Shown piece by piece: positions 27,304-35,504 of a stretch of DNA of 64,000 bases. Source of the DNA: Celerinatantimonas sp046054165 (GTDB lineage: Bacteria > Pseudomonadota > Gammaproteobacteria > Enterobacterales > Celerinatantimonadaceae). Below the pieces are notes generated by a model. That model saw only the letters and a list, made by a program, of their open reading frames with translations. It was not told the DNA's origin and ran no database searches. Location of the stretch: contig NZ_JBFNXK010000001.1 in assembly GCF_046054165.1 (NCBI RefSeq), forward strand, positions 62,001 to 126,000, read 5' to 3'. Made by a program: the position numbers and the translations under genes. Position 1 is the stretch's first letter. Each line of letters starts with the position of its first letter.

Positions 27304-27988
27304 AATATGGCCAGATCCCTAGTCAAGATAATGTATCTCCACATACCACGGATAACACCATTCATGGTATGACCATAAATCATTTTATCATGTGCAGTAT
27401 CAATCACCATCCTCTTGCGATTGCCTTGTTTCGAACCAAGTAGGATTCCATTTCAAACTATTTTTTAATCTATGATGCGTTACCGGTGTGTCCGTAAATT
27501 TACATATTTATAGTGCAATTCACTTGTCCGTATACGTACACAGTTATAGACTGTATTGTCAACAATAAGTGTCATCTCTGAACTATCCCATCTGATTCAA
27601 AGACATCGACTCTGTTGCTGTAATCAACCTATTCGGCCTAAGTAACACGACTGAAATGGCCCTATAAAAATGAATGGTTTCAGCACTTGAGCTATGAAAT
27701 GCCCATCGCGATGGATAACCGCCGTATGACTATTGTTGGTAAGCAGCTCATAAAACTGCTCTTGTGTATTTTGGGTATCTCATTGAAGGAAACGTCATGT
27801 TCTGTCTTGCAATCAAGTTTTCTACCCGAACATTCTCATCTTCTTCAAATATGAAAGATTGATATTTCGACCCAAGCCGGATGGCAATTCATACCCTGCC
27901 ATTACAGGGTGATCCATTCAATGCCCGTGGCCGAACAATCCTGCCCCACTATGACTCAATTTTTGATGTTTAAATGAAGGAAATACAT
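27304..27988. other. 685-base intergenic region upstream of the UbiD-type gene
   Basis: No credible gene on either strand. A small hairpin ACCCTG-CCATTA-CAGGGT lies at 27893-27910, about 80 bases before the decarboxylase start, and could be a leader structure or operator. The rest is ordinary mixed-composition sequence. Confidence 0.4.
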
Positions 27989-29452
27989 GTGAAACGAATT
28001 AAAGACTTACGCGAGTATATTGATGAACTTGATCAATTAGGCGATATAAAAAATGTAACCCGAGAAGTTGATCCCTATCTAGAAATGGCAGCCGTGACCC
28101 GCCGAGGTTACGATCTCCATGCCCCAGCCCCACTCTTTAACAATATTCGAGGCGCAGCAAAAGGCATGCGCGCATTTGGAGCGCCTGCAGCTGTAAGCTC
28201 AATGGCCAGCCAACCTGCTGCCCGTGTCGCTTTATCAGTTGGTTTGCCGGCATCGGCTTCTTGGTTGGATATCGTTGAATGTCTAACCCGATCGATTAAG
28301 GCCGAACCTATTGCCCCTCGTATTGTCGAAACCGCCCCTTGTAAACAACATATACTTCATGGTGATGAAGCGAGCCTCGACCTATTCCCTATCCCTTATT
28401 TACATGATGGGGATGGTGGCCCGTACTGTAATACTTGGGGAACCATCGTGGCCAGAACCCCAGATGGTAAATGGACCAACTGGTCTATTGCCCGCATCCA
28501 AAAACTGGATGCTCATCGTATGACTGGATTATTTATGCTCCCACAACATATTGCGATGGTCTGGGAAGAATGGCGAAAAATTGGCAAACCGATGCCTTTT
28601 GCGCTGGTACAAGGGTGTGAACCAGCATTACCGATTGTCTCTTCTATGCCTCTTGGGGATTACGTAAATGAAGGCGATTATCTAGGTGGGCATTTTGGCG
28701 AACCAATTGAAGTCGTTCGTTGTGAAACGATTGATCTGGAAGTCCCCGCTAGCGCTGAGATCGTGATTGAAGGCCATGTATCACTTGATCGGGATGCAGA
28801 AGAAGGTCCTTTTGGGGAATATCCGGGCTACGTTGTCACCGATACCAGCATGCAACCCGTTTATCATATTGAATGTATCAGTTACCGGGACGGTGCGATC
28901 TGGCCATTTATTCCAGAAGGCCGACCGATTGATGAATACCACACTGCGGTTGGTGTTGCTATGAGTGCACAAACGCTCTCTTTACTAAGAGATGCTGAAT
29001 TGCCCATTACAACCGTTTGGTCTCCCCTAGAAACTGCCAATCACTGGGTATTTGTGACCGTTCCGGCCAACTGGCGCGAACAGCTTCCCGGAGTCAATAG
29101 CGAAGCGTTCTGCAAAAAAATCGCTGAAACAATTTGGAATACTAAATTCGGTTCAATCTGTCCCATTATCTATGTGTTAGATGACGATATCGACCCTAGT
29201 AATCCACATGACTATCTGTGGGCGGTTGCGACTCGTTGCCATCCAACAAAACGGCATGTCATTGATTATGGTCCAATATTACCTCTTTTAGCTTGCTATA
29301 CCGATGAAGAACGCCATGCCCATACCGGTGAACGTATCGTACATGATTGTTTACAACTCGCTCCGGAAGCTGGTCGGCAGCCACATAGTTCATTCCGTGG
29401 GGCGTATCCAAAAGAGATCCAAGACCGTGTTCTAAAATATTGGGATCAATAG
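27989..29452 (+). CDS. UbiD-family prenyl-FMN-dependent decarboxylase
   Basis: A 487-residue protein read from GTG 27989, which has AAGGA seven bases upstream; an ATG five codons earlier overlaps that ribosome site. The family motifs for prenylated FMN and catalysis are present: N-W-S-I-A-R-I-Q near residue 167 (conserved Arg) and E-E-G-P-F-G-E-Y-P-G-Y near 272 (the Glu pair). It resembles non-oxidative hydroxyarylic acid decarboxylases such as gallate or protocatechuate decarboxylases more than ubiquinone UbiD, which is a recollection, not an alignment. It needs prenyl-FMN from a UbiX protein, not in this window. Transcribed ahead of the XRE-cupin regulator. Confidence 0.86.
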   Translation: MKRIKDLREYIDELDQLGDIKNVTREVDPYLEMAAVTRRGYDLHAPAPLFNNIRGAAKGMRAFGAPAAVSSMASQPAARVALSVGLPASASWLDIVECLTRSIKAEPIAPRIVETAPCKQHILHGDEASLDLFPIPYLHDGDGGPYCNTWGTIVARTPDGKWTNWSIARIQKLDAHRMTGLFMLPQHIAMVWEEWRKIGKPMPFALVQGCEPALPIVSSMPLGDYVNEGDYLGGHFGEPIEVVRCETIDLEVPASAEIVIEGHVSLDRDAEEGPFGEYPGYVVTDTSMQPVYHIECISYRDGAIWPFIPEGRPIDEYHTAVGVAMSAQTLSLLRDAELPITTVWSPLETANHWVFVTVPANWREQLPGVNSEAFCKKIAETIWNTKFGSICPIIYVLDDDIDPSNPHDYLWAVATRCHPTKRHVIDYGPILPLLACYTDEERHAHTGERIVHDCLQLAPEAGRQPHSSFRGAYPKEIQDRVLKYWDQ

Positions 29453-29459
29453 CCTTATC

Positions 29460-29503
29460 ATTACCGGGGGTTACATGACGTTCTCGTGTATTCCCCCGGT
29501 AAT
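29460..29503 (+). terminator. 11-bp hairpin after UbiD-family gene
   Basis: ATTACCGGGGG and CCCCCGGTAAT pair perfectly with a 22-base loop directly after the decarboxylase stop. No T run follows, so it may be a factor-dependent end or an mRNA stabiliser. Confidence 0.55.
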
Positions 29504-29751
29504 TACCAAGTAAAACACCACTTCTATTCATTTAATAAAACTGCGAGCATCTCCCTAACTCGCAGTATCATCTATGATCATCCCATATTAACTTCATACA
29601 GCTCCCAATGAGCGAGTATCTTTCCATAAAATTATGTTATAACAGATATAACCTCTTGTAAGCCTCACCTTATTCATTCCTCAAAAACCCTGTTTTTCTA
29701 CGCCAATCAAGTGGGTGTCTTAATACGTACGCGTGTTTACAACCCTTAGTT

Positions 29752-29796
29752 TATGTTATAGCATAAATTTATAATCCATTTTTATGTTATAGCATA
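29752..29796. promoter_or_regulatory. paired operator-like palindromes before XRE-cupin gene
   Basis: The 14-mer TATGTTATAGCATA occurs twice, at 29752-29765 and 29783-29796, spaced by 31 bp (about three helical turns). It is nearly palindromic. A related TATGTTATAACA sits at 29633-29644. They lie immediately ahead of the XRE-cupin gene and are probably its own operator sites. Confidence 0.68.
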
Positions 29797-29809
29797 TTAT
29801 AGATTTTCT

Positions 29810-30382
29810 ATGCATATTGACCAACAGATAAGTCATAACCTCCGTCGGATCAGAAAAGCAAAAGGGCTTACCCTAGAAAAAACTTCGGAGTTAACCGGGG
29901 TGAGTAAAGCAATGCTAAGCCAAATTGAACGAGGTGTTTCCAGCCCCACCGTTGCAAGACTTTGGCAAATTGCGAACGGATTAGATGTTTCGTTCTCTAG
30001 CTTTATCAGTAATGAATCGTCACCCGTTGAGAATTTAAACAATGCGACAGTCAGCGCTATTCATTCCTTAGAAAATTGGGTCAATGATGATTTATATGTC
30101 AACGTTATCTTTCCATTTGAAGCTTCCGTTGGATTTGAGGTCTATGAACTGGGTTTGAAAGAAAACTATGAACATAAATCTGATCCACATAACATCGGTG
30201 TCATTGAACATGTCATCTGCATCTCAGGGAAAATGGCCGTTTACTGCGATGGAACTTGGCACGTATTGGGCAATGGACAAGCAATTCGCTTCAGCGGCGC
30301 TCAAACTCATTCATATAAAAATATTGGAAACGGACACGCTGTATTCCACGACATTATTTATTACCCACAAAATCACAATTAG
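29810..30382 (+). CDS. XRE-family regulator with C-terminal cupin
   Basis: A 190-residue protein: helix-turn-helix at residues about 8-62 (L-R-R-I-R-K-A-K-G-L-T-L-E-K-T-S-E-L-T-G-V-S-K-A-M-L-S-Q-I-E) and a cupin_2 domain at about 105-185 (G-V-I-E-H-V-I-C-I-S-G-K..H-V-L-G-N-G-Q-A-I-R-F). This is the plan of the PuuR/SutR type of metabolite-sensing regulators. It probably represses itself and the AlaX gene 11 bases downstream through the paired 14-mers ahead of it. Ligand unknown. Confidence 0.88.
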   Translation: MHIDQQISHNLRRIRKAKGLTLEKTSELTGVSKAMLSQIERGVSSPTVARLWQIANGLDVSFSSFISNESSPVENLNNATVSAIHSLENWVNDDLYVNVIFPFEASVGFEVYELGLKENYEHKSDPHNIGVIEHVICISGKMAVYCDGTWHVLGNGQAIRFSGAQTHSYKNIGNGHAVFHDIIYYPQNHN

Positions 30383-30393
30383 GAATTGAGCCG

Positions 30394-31038
30394 ATGCATG
30401 CCATCACCACAAAGTTATTTTGGGAAGATCCCTATCAAACCACACTCGACTCGTATGTGATCAGCCTCGAGCACAACACTATCGAGTTATCTGAGACGAT
30501 CTTTTATGCCGAATCGGGCGGACAAGAAAGTGATGCAGGAACAATCAATGGCGTGGAAGTCGTCACAGCGAACAAAAAAGGCAACCGTATCTATTATACG
30601 CTTGCAACGCCCCCACCCTTTACCGTTGGAAGCTTGGTCACAACAAAGATCAATTGGCCCAGAAGATATTCGCTCATGAAGCTACATTTTGCCGCCGAAC
30701 TAATACTCGAATCATTTTATAAAAAATATACGATTGAGAAAATTGGAGCTCATATTTCTGAAGAGAAAAGCCGAATCGACTTCTTATTTGATGGGAATAT
30801 CACACCACTACTTAATGATATCCAAACGAGTGTTCAAGCACTTATTAATGCCGATCTTCCGATTAATAGTGATTTTTCAGATATTGCAGCAGAGCAACGC
30901 TACTGGAAAATTAATCAATTTGCTCAAGTTCCATGTGGCGGTACGCATTTACGGCGAACATCCGAAATAGGCACAATTCAGCTAAAACGGAAAAACATCG
31001 GGAAAGGGAAAGAAAGAGTAGAAATTACCATTGAATAA
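30394..31038 (+). CDS. alanyl-tRNA editing protein (AlaX-like)
   Basis: A 214-residue free-standing relative of the AlaRS editing domain, which clears Ser or Gly wrongly attached to tRNA-Ala. It has F-Y-A-E-S-G-G-Q near residue 37 and the zinc motif V-P-C-G-G-T-H near 184. The first metal motif, usually H-x3-H, reads H98-F-A-A-E102, so a Glu takes the place of the second His. GGAAT lies upstream of the ATG. It is co-transcribed with the XRE-cupin regulator. Editing or a related hydrolase role is likely; the altered ligand leaves activity open. Confidence 0.82.
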   Translation: MHAITTKLFWEDPYQTTLDSYVISLEHNTIELSETIFYAESGGQESDAGTINGVEVVTANKKGNRIYYTLATPPPFTVGSLVTTKINWPRRYSLMKLHFAAELILESFYKKYTIEKIGAHISEEKSRIDFLFDGNITPLLNDIQTSVQALINADLPINSDFSDIAAEQRYWKINQFAQVPCGGTHLRRTSEIGTIQLKRKNIGKGKERVEITIE

Positions 31039-31090
31039 ACGAATGAACAGCACTAACAGCCACCCTCCGGGCCTATTCAAGAGCCATCGG

Positions 31091-31129
31091 GGCTCTCACT
31101 GCATAACCACAAGTCATCCTGTGAGAGCC
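31091..31129. terminator. hairpin between convergent AlaX and aldo-keto reductase genes
   Basis: GGCTCTCAC and GTGAGAGCC pair perfectly with a 21-base loop. A second short stem, AGAGCC/GGCTCT, lies just before it and would compete. Neither is followed by a clear T run. Probably a two-way stop for the convergent genes. Confidence 0.5.
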
Positions 31130-31144
31130 TGTATTCTTTAGTAC

Positions 31145-32014
31145 TTAGTCATGAATTTTCACACCTAAACAACCCCGAACGAATTCCGGATTGAAGTGTT
31201 TCACCGCAGGGCCAACATAACCTAAATCAAGAGCACTAATTTTATCCATCTCTTCATCAGTCAGCGTGAAGTCCCAGATATCAAAGTTTTCTTCAATACG
31301 GTTCTGATGGGTTGATTTAGGAATGACGGTCACACCACGTTGTACATTCCAACGCAAAATAACCTGTGCGACCGATTTACCATGAGCACTCGCAATCCCC
31401 TGCAACATTTCATCTTCAAAGGGTTGATAACGACCGCCCCCCAGTGGAGCCCAGGCTTCAGGCTGAACATGGTAGTGTTTCATCGTTTCAACAGCATCTG
31501 GCTGAGCAAAATAAGGATGCAGTTCAACCTGATTCACCATCGGTGCAATTTTTACTGTTTCACAAAAGTTCGTTAACACATGAGCATAGAAGTTGGAAAC
31601 ACCAATCGCTTTCAGTTTGCCTTCTTGGTATGCATCTTCCATCGCGCGCCAAGCACTAAAATAGTCTCTCATAGCCTGATGCAATAAATAGAGGTCCAAA
31701 TATTCAAGGCCCATTTTGTTTAAGGAAGCATCGATAGCAGCCTTAGCTGTATCGTAGTTTTCCATATCCTGTACCCATAATTTTGAGGTAATGAACAACT
31801 CTTCACGAGTACACACCCCCTCGGCAATCACTTCACGAACAGCATCACCAACAGCATCTTCATTACCATAAACGGCTGCTGTATCAATTAAACGGTAACC
31901 AGCGCGGATAGCATTGATCACAGACTGTTTGCATTCTTCTTTATCGGTTACCTGAAAAACGCCAAAGCCGCCCATCGGCATCTTAAGACCATTACTTAAT
32001 TCAGTATATTCCAC
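31145..32014 (-). CDS. aldo/keto reductase
   Basis: A 289-residue NADPH-dependent (beta/alpha)8 barrel oxidoreductase. The catalytic tetrad is seen: Asp44 and Tyr49 in I-D-T-A-A-V-Y-G-N-E, Lys78 in I-T-S-K-L-W, and His112 in Y-L-L-H-Q-A. The C-terminal nucleotide motif V-I-P-K-S-T-H-Q-N-R-I-E-E-N is present. Translation appears to start at GTG (32012-32014) with GGAG ten bases before. It stands alone at the left border of the RAYT/integron island. Substrate (aldehyde or ketone) unknown. Confidence 0.92.
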   Translation of the reverse strand: MEYTELSNGLKMPMGGFGVFQVTDKEECKQSVINAIRAGYRLIDTAAVYGNEDAVGDAVREVIAEGVCTREELFITSKLWVQDMENYDTAKAAIDASLNKMGLEYLDLYLLHQAMRDYFSAWRAMEDAYQEGKLKAIGVSNFYAHVLTNFCETVKIAPMVNQVELHPYFAQPDAVETMKHYHVQPEAWAPLGGGRYQPFEDEMLQGIASAHGKSVAQVILRWNVQRGVTVIPKSTHQNRIEENFDIWDFTLTDEEMDKISALDLGYVGPAVKHFNPEFVRGCLGVKIHD

Positions 32015-32498
32015 GGTAGGGTATCTCCATGATGATGTTGAATGAAATACGATGAAACGCTCTGCGCTCTCAATATCACTGCGATAAAAGTAAGGACAAC
32101 AATTGAACCTAACGAGACAACACAGCGTTTCATACGTATATTCTTAGGCTCTAGACTACCCCAATTGAGATCAAACTTTTATCTCTTTTATTCCAACAAA
32201 CTCATGAAATTTCCTCATCAATGCCATCAGACTTAATCATTTTTATCAAAAAATTCCAAACCAACCCTCGATTCAAAAGAGAGCAGCTAATAGGACAGCC
32301 ACAATAACAGAACATTAAATCTCACACGGCTGATGCACATCCCATTTCAATGAATTAGATGATGACAATCTTGTTGGAGCTCTCAGAATAGATATTTAAG
32401 CTCATATCTGAGGAGAGTTGGAGTAAATCAGTATACTGAGGGTCGTCGAGGTCGCTCTGTTTGGGAGTAATCAGAACTTATCATTTCATGAGTAAAAA

Positions 32499-32591
32499 TC
32501 AAACCCAAAGCATGTTAAGCACTTGGCTGATAGCCACCCCGATGATGCCTGCGGCAATGATGGCGATTATCATATTGAACCAGTGACGCAT
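32499..32591 (-). CDS. candidate 30-residue hydrophobic peptide overlapping RAYT unit A
   Basis: In another frame across the last 77 bases of the RAYT gene and just beyond, ATG 32589-32591 opens a 30-residue peptide. It starts M-R-H-W-F-N and has a core I-I-A-I-I-A-A-G-I-I-G-V-A-I-S, one clear membrane helix. GGGAG lies only two bases from the ATG. The same peptide is open in unit B. Small toxic peptides such as TisB and Ldr have this shape. It may equally be a chance frame or the ancestral C-terminal frame of the RAYT. Confidence 0.3.
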   Translation of the reverse strand: MRHWFNMIIAIIAAGIIGVAISQVLNMLWV

Positions 32592-33483
32592 GACTCCCGA
32601 CCAGTCCTTTAGATTGCGCTGAAAATGAAGTGATAATATCGAGCCAGCTCGCAGAGCTGATATGAAGGCGCTGTAAAATAGGTTGCAATGAAATATCAAT
32701 CGCACCCTTTTTATCAGGTCGAACGATGCGCCCGGTCAGGTCGATAAGTTCCAGATAATCGGTCAGTTTGAAGGCCAGCCCTTCCGGCCTGTTTTGACGA
32801 GGGTTTCCTGTAAACGGATATAGCCGTTTCGGTTGCCGGTGTTGCTGAGCCGCTTTGGCCCGCTGTCTGATGCTGGTAAATTTGGAGTCTTCCGGTGTCG
32901 AACTCAGGCCTGCGCGCAGCGGGTTTAAATCAACATAGGCCATACACGCCGCTAATGCGGTTTCATCCAGCAGTGCCTGTGATTTAAACCGACCTTCCCA
33001 GAATCGACCGCTACAGTTATCTTCAGCATTGGCCTGTCTTGCGATGGGTTCATTAAGCTCTCGCATCAACCAGCTGATATCCTGTAACCGGGCCCGATAA
33101 GTTTCTGCCGAAGCATTGACCAGAGTCGTCTCAAATTCTGACAGAGATTCACCTTGCTCAAATTGCCGGGTGAAGTGTGTGCCCTGATGCAATTGATGCC
33201 AGTGTTGAATCACTTCCTGTGTGGACCAGCTCTCGGCCTGTGATTCGTTGACATGCAAAACCACGTGTAGATGATTACTCATGATGGCATAAGCACAGAT
33301 ATCAATCGCAAATACACCGCCTAAAAACAAGAGCCGTTCTTCTATCCAGCCACGGCGATGCTCAAAGCTTTTCCCCGTCACACTATCCTCACCACATAAG
33401 AAGGCACGCCGGACACATCGGGAAATACAATGATAATAGGGTGTATCGCTCAGACTAATCTGCTGACATCTCGGTTTTGGCAT
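32515..33483 (-). CDS. rayT: REP-associated tyrosine transposase (RAYT), copy A
   Basis: A 322-residue Y1-HUH transposase of the IS200-like RAYT group. The HUH motif is His71-x-His73 in M-S-N-H-L-H-V-V-L-H-V and the nucleophile is Tyr183 in C-M-A-Y-V-D-L-N-P-L-R-A-G-L, both hallmarks of RAYTs. It is longer than the 165-residue E. coli RAYT, with an extra C-terminal domain of about 120 residues. The protein ends in a His/Arg-rich tail where another reading frame is also open. By eye it differs from copy B at about 14 positions. A LexA box lies 29 bases before the start. RAYTs cut and join single-stranded REP sequences and are usually single-copy and immobile; a tandem pair is unusual. Confidence 0.92.
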   Translation of the reverse strand: MPKPRCQQISLSDTPYYHCISRCVRRAFLCGEDSVTGKSFEHRRGWIEERLLFLGGVFAIDICAYAIMSNHLHVVLHVNESQAESWSTQEVIQHWHQLHQGTHFTRQFEQGESLSEFETTLVNASAETYRARLQDISWLMRELNEPIARQANAEDNCSGRFWEGRFKSQALLDETALAACMAYVDLNPLRAGLSSTPEDSKFTSIRQRAKAAQQHRQPKRLYPFTGNPRQNRPEGLAFKLTDYLELIDLTGRIVRPDKKGAIDISLQPILQRLHISSASWLDIITSFSAQSKGLVGSHASLVQYDNRHHCRRHHRGGYQPSA

Positions 33484-33511
33484 AAATAACGACCACTACT
33501 GATAAGTGCAT

Positions 33512-33527
33512 CTGTATACTTATACAG
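33512..33527 (-). promoter_or_regulatory. LexA (SOS) box before RAYT copy A
   Basis: CTGTATACTTATACAG matches the gammaproteobacterial LexA pattern CTGT-N8-ACAG with an AT-alternating centre, 28 bases upstream of the ATG. It is flanked by the outer arms TTGATAAG and CTTATCAG, forming a larger nested palindrome. LexA would block transcription until DNA damage. Confidence 0.8.
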
Positions 33528-33583
33528 TATCTTATCAATACGTCAAGCCCAAACCACACTTCCCATATTGACTGGCTTCATCA

Positions 33584-33599
33584 GGTGGGTGGCCTATTT
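33584..33599 (+). repeat. REP-like core at end of RAYT unit A
   Basis: GGTGGGTGGCCTATTT preceded by ACTGGCTTCATCA. It lies upstream of RAYT copy A and marks the right end of the duplicated block. Confidence 0.8.
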
Positions 33600-33610
33600 A
33601 TGTCACTTGA

Positions 33611-33660
33611 TTTCATAAGAGCCGCATGAATACTGGCTCTATATGGTGGGTGGCCTATTT
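33611..33660 (+). repeat. 50-bp REP-like repeat, copy 1
   Basis: A 50-bp element from TTTCATAAGAGCCGCATGAA to GGTGGGTGGCCTATTT. It recurs at 35272-35321 and 35454-35503 with few changes. It lies between the two RAYT blocks. Confidence 0.85.
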
Positions 33661-34127
33661 GTTACTCTGCGCTCTCAATATCACTGCGATAAAAGTAAGG
33701 ACAACAATTGAACCTAACGAGACACCACAGCGTTTCATACGTATATTCTTAGGCTCTAGACTACCCCAATTGAGATCAAACTTTTATCTCTTTTATTCCA
33801 ACAAACTCATGAAATTTCCTCATCAATGCCATCAGACTTAATCATTTTTATCAAAAAATTCCAAACCAACCCTCGATTCAAAAGAACTAAAGAGAACTAA
33901 TAGAGAGAACTAATAGGACAGCCACAATAACAGAACATTAAATCTCACACGGCTAATACGCATACCATTTCAATGAATTAAATGATGACAATCCTGTCGG
34001 AGCTCTCAGAATAAATATTTAAGCTCATATCTGAGGAAACGTGGAGTAAATCGTATAATTGAGGGTCGCCGAGGTCGCTCTGTTTGGGAGTAAAATAATG
34101 AGGAATTTATCCTTCTAGGAGTAAAAA

Positions 34128-34220
34128 TTAAACCCTAAGCGTGTGAAGCACTTGGCTGATAGCCACCCCGATGATGCCTGCGGCAATGATGGCGATAATC
34201 ATATTGAACCAGTGACTCAT
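34128..34220 (-). CDS. candidate 30-residue hydrophobic peptide overlapping RAYT unit B
   Basis: Counterpart of the peptide in unit A, starting M-S-H-W-F-N with the same membrane core and a slightly different tail (H-T-L-R-V). One of the few base changes inside the core is silent in this frame (ATA/ATT for Ile) but changes Asn to Tyr in the RAYT frame, a very small hint that the peptide frame matters. Confidence 0.3.
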   Translation of the reverse strand: MSHWFNMIIAIIAAGIIGVAISQVLHTLRV

Positions 34221-35112
34221 GGCTCCCGACCAGTCCTTTAGATTGCGCTGAAAATGAAGTGATGATATCGAGCCAGCTCGCAGAGCTGATATGAAGACGC
34301 TGTAAAATAGGGTGCAATGAAATATCAATCGAACCCTTTTTATCCGGTCGAACGATGCGCCCAGTCAGGTCGATAAGTTCCAGATAATCGGTCAGTTTGA
34401 AGGCCAGCCCTTCAGGCCTGTTTTGACGAGGATTACCTGTAAACGGATAAAGCCGTTTCGGTTGCCGGTGTTGCTGAGCCGCTTTGGCCCGTTGTCTGAA
34501 ACTGGTAAATTCAGAGTCCTCCGGTGTTGAACTCAGGCCTGCGCGCAGCGGGTTTAAATCAACATAGGCCATACACGCCGCTAATGCGGTTTCATCCAGC
34601 AGCGCCTGTGATTTAAACCGACCTTCCCAGAATCGACCCGTACAGTTATCTTCAGCATTCGCCTGTCTTGCGATGGGTTCGTTGAGTTCTCGCATCAACC
34701 AGCTGATATCCTGTAACCGGGCCCGATAAGTTTCTGCCGAAGCATTAACAAGATTCATGGCGAATTCAGGCAGAGACTCACCTTGCTCAAATTGTCGGGT
34801 AAAGCATGTGCCCTGATGCAATTGATGCCAGTGTTGAATCACTTCCTGTGTGGACCAGCTCTCGGCCTGTGATTCATTGACATGCAAAACCACGTGCAAA
34901 TGATTACTCATGATGGCATAGGCACAGATATCAATCGCAAACACACCGCCTAAAAACAGGAGCCGTTCTTCTATCCAGCCACAGCGATGCTCAAAGCTTT
35001 TTCCCGTCACGCTATCCTCACCACATAAAAAGGCACGCCGGACACATCGGGAAATACAATGATAATAGGGTGTATCGCTCAGACTAATCTGCTGACATCT
35101 CGGCTTTGGCAT
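34135..35112 (-). CDS. rayT: REP-associated tyrosine transposase (RAYT), copy B
   Basis: A 325-residue RAYT, the near-duplicate of the one at 32515-33483, with HUH His71/His73 and Tyr183 intact, so both copies look active. Its C-terminus is three residues longer because the stop position differs. It has its own LexA box 29 bases before the start and REP-like repeats beyond that. Group and role as for copy A. Confidence 0.92.
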   Translation of the reverse strand: MPKPRCQQISLSDTPYYHCISRCVRRAFLCGEDSVTGKSFEHRCGWIEERLLFLGGVFAIDICAYAIMSNHLHVVLHVNESQAESWSTQEVIQHWHQLHQGTCFTRQFEQGESLPEFAMNLVNASAETYRARLQDISWLMRELNEPIARQANAEDNCTGRFWEGRFKSQALLDETALAACMAYVDLNPLRAGLSSTPEDSEFTSFRQRAKAAQQHRQPKRLYPFTGNPRQNRPEGLAFKLTDYLELIDLTGRIVRPDKKGSIDISLHPILQRLHISSASWLDIITSFSAQSKGLVGSHESLVQYDYRHHCRRHHRGGYQPSASHA

Positions 35113-35140
35113 GGATAACGACCACTACTGATAAATACAT

Positions 35141-35156
35141 CTGTATATTTATACAG
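35141..35156 (-). promoter_or_regulatory. LexA (SOS) box before RAYT copy B
   Basis: CTGTATATTTATACAG, a close match to the LexA consensus, 28 bases upstream of the ATG. Compared with copy A it has one changed base in the centre and stays symmetric at both CTGT/ACAG arms, as if kept by selection. Confidence 0.8.
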
Positions 35157-35212
35157 TATTTTGTCAATTCGTCAAGCCCGAACCACACTTCCCATATTGA
35201 CTGGCTTCATCA

Positions 35213-35228
35213 GGTGGGTGGCCTATTT
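35213..35228 (+). repeat. REP-like core at end of RAYT unit B
   Basis: GGTGGGTGGCCTATTT preceded by ACTGGCTTCATCA, identical in position to the core that ends unit A. Confidence 0.8.
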
Positions 35229-35236
35229 ATTTTATA

Positions 35237-35321
35237 CAAAGTGAAGGTTTCGGCCATTTTGCTTCCTCTCATTTCATAAGAGCCGCATGAATACTGGATT
35301 TATACGGTGGGTGGCCTATTT
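35237..35321 (+). repeat. 85-bp REP-like repeat, copy 2
   Basis: Begins CAAAGTGAAGGTTTCGGCC, then the 50-bp element ending GGTGGGTGGCCTATTT at 35306-35321. The unit recurs at 35419-35503 with about eight substitutions. Confidence 0.85.
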
Positions 35322-35418
35322 ATTTCTCTGTTATAACAGGATCCTTGAACCTTCCTTTTTCAAGGTCATTCAAATAATCGGAAACGCCACAGTTTTACCA
35401 ACAAAATGAATCAAAATG

Positions 35419-35503
35419 CAAAGTGAAGGTTTCGGCCATTTTGCTTCCCCTAATTTCATAAAAGCCGCATGAATACTGGCTCTATATGGTGGGTGGCCTA
35501 TTT
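35419..35503 (+). repeat. 85-bp REP-like repeat, copy 3
   Basis: Second full-length 85-bp copy, ending with GGTGGGTGGCCTATTT at 35488-35503. It abuts the degenerate attC of the last integron cassette, so the REP/RAYT array lies directly at the distal end of the cassette array. Confidence 0.85.
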
Positions 35504-35504
35504 G

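Larger units (their letters stand above)
32060..33601. repeat. RAYT unit A of a tandem duplication
   Basis: This 1.54-kb block and the one at 33665-35229 are nearly the same sequence throughout: a 455-base region beyond the 3' end of the RAYT gene, the gene, its LexA-boxed promoter, and a terminal GGTGGGTGGCCTATTT. Differences include scattered substitutions and a short AACTAAAG-type insertion in unit B. The two blocks are separated by a single 50-bp REP-like copy. Confidence 0.85.
33665..35229. repeat. RAYT unit B of a tandem duplication
   Basis: Second copy of the block at 32060-33601, in the same orientation. It begins four bases after a REP-like core. Flanking order (REP core, unit B, REP core, 85-bp repeats) suggests that recombination or strand joining at REP cores generated the tandem. 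Confidence 0.85.

Noticed and set aside
32042..33841. Two 58-residue conserved plus-strand frames (A-L-N-I-T-A-I-K-V-R...) at the left of each RAYT unit
   Set aside because: Their conservation follows from the duplication of the whole block; starts differ, no ribosome site, and composition is not protein-like.
35237..35503. CRISPR array from the repeated GGTGGGTGGCC elements
   Set aside because: Repeats are 50-85 bp, few, imperfect and irregularly spaced, with no cas genes; they fit REP-like elements.
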